The position numbers and the translations under genes are program-made. A DNA stretch of 5,777 nucleotides from Campylobacterota bacterium. GTDB taxonomy: Bacteria > Campylobacterota > Campylobacteria > Campylobacterales > Sulfurovaceae. Below are positions 5,728 to 5,777 of this stretch, one piece after another. The first letter of the stretch is position 1, and each line of letters begins with the position of its first letter. The stretch lies in contig WFMX01000024.1 in the NCBI GenBank assembly GCA_015488875.1, forward strand, positions 1 to 5,777, written 5' to 3'. The notes under the pieces are model-generated. The model was given only the letters and a program-made list of their open reading frames with translations, ran no database searches and was not told the origin of the DNA.

Positions 5728-5777
5728 ATGAGTATTATTGTGGGGCAAGCTGTAAGGGGTGAGAACTTTTGGGATAG
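5728..5777 (+). CDS. N-terminus of a possible AAA/P-loop ATPase, truncated by the window end
   Basis: The ATG follows AAAAGGA (5714-5720) with a seven-base gap, downstream of the consensus promoter. The 16 complete codons read MSIIVGQAVRGENFWD and run open to the window edge. 'GxxVxGENFW/F-D/G-R' at the extreme N-terminus is typical of archaeal-type ATP-binding proteins, where it precedes the Walker A domain by a few dozen residues. The Walker motifs themselves are outside the window, so the family call is tentative, although existence of a gene here is well supported by the promoter, ribosome binding site and start. Confidence 0.5.
   Translation, partial: MSIIVGQAVRGENFWD

Overview
The window looks like chromosomal DNA of a Campylobacterota-type bacterium (Sulfurimonas/Sulfurovum/Arcobacter-like). 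That is an inference from the AT-rich coding style, the tight gene packing, the TATAAT-type promoters and the protein flavours. Nothing in the window fixes the genus.

Left part (1-2776, + strand): the 3' half of a short-chain dehydrogenase/reductase, then an MBOAT membrane O-acyltransferase, then a membrane-anchored SGNH/AlgJ-DltD-like protein. The genes touch or overlap (TGATG junction, then a 26-base overlap), so they read as one operon. Membrane MBOAT plus extracytoplasmic SGNH partner is the usual arrangement for O-acylation of an envelope or extracellular glycan, and this is probably the tail of a polysaccharide modification cluster.

Middle (2777-3756, + strand): a 122-base gap with a TATAAT box and a leader made of three exact CAGAAAC repeats, leading to an intact Rpn/PDDEXK_2 nuclease ('recombination-promoting nuclease/putative transposase'). 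The gene carries a perfect 12-bp in-frame tandem duplication and an A9 tract between its nuclease core and its C-terminal helical tail. It ends in a short hairpin that overlaps the end of the next gene.

Right part (3771-5510, - strand): ygiQ, a radical SAM protein of the UPF0313 family, convergent with the rpn gene. Its start has a strong Shine-Dalgarno sequence and a near-consensus promoter (TTGACA-N17-TATACT).

Far right (5511-5777): a divergent regulatory region. It contains a fully consensus sigma-70 promoter (TTGACA-N17-TATAAT) overlaid by two exact 20-bp copies of a near-palindrome, TGACAAAATAAAATTTGTCA, one across the -35/spacer and one starting at the end of the -10. This drives a + strand gene of which only 16 complete codons are visible. 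Its N-terminus resembles archaeal-type AAA/P-loop ATPases. The twin-operator promoter is the most distinctive signal here, and the regulator and most of the controlled gene lie outside the window or are unknown.
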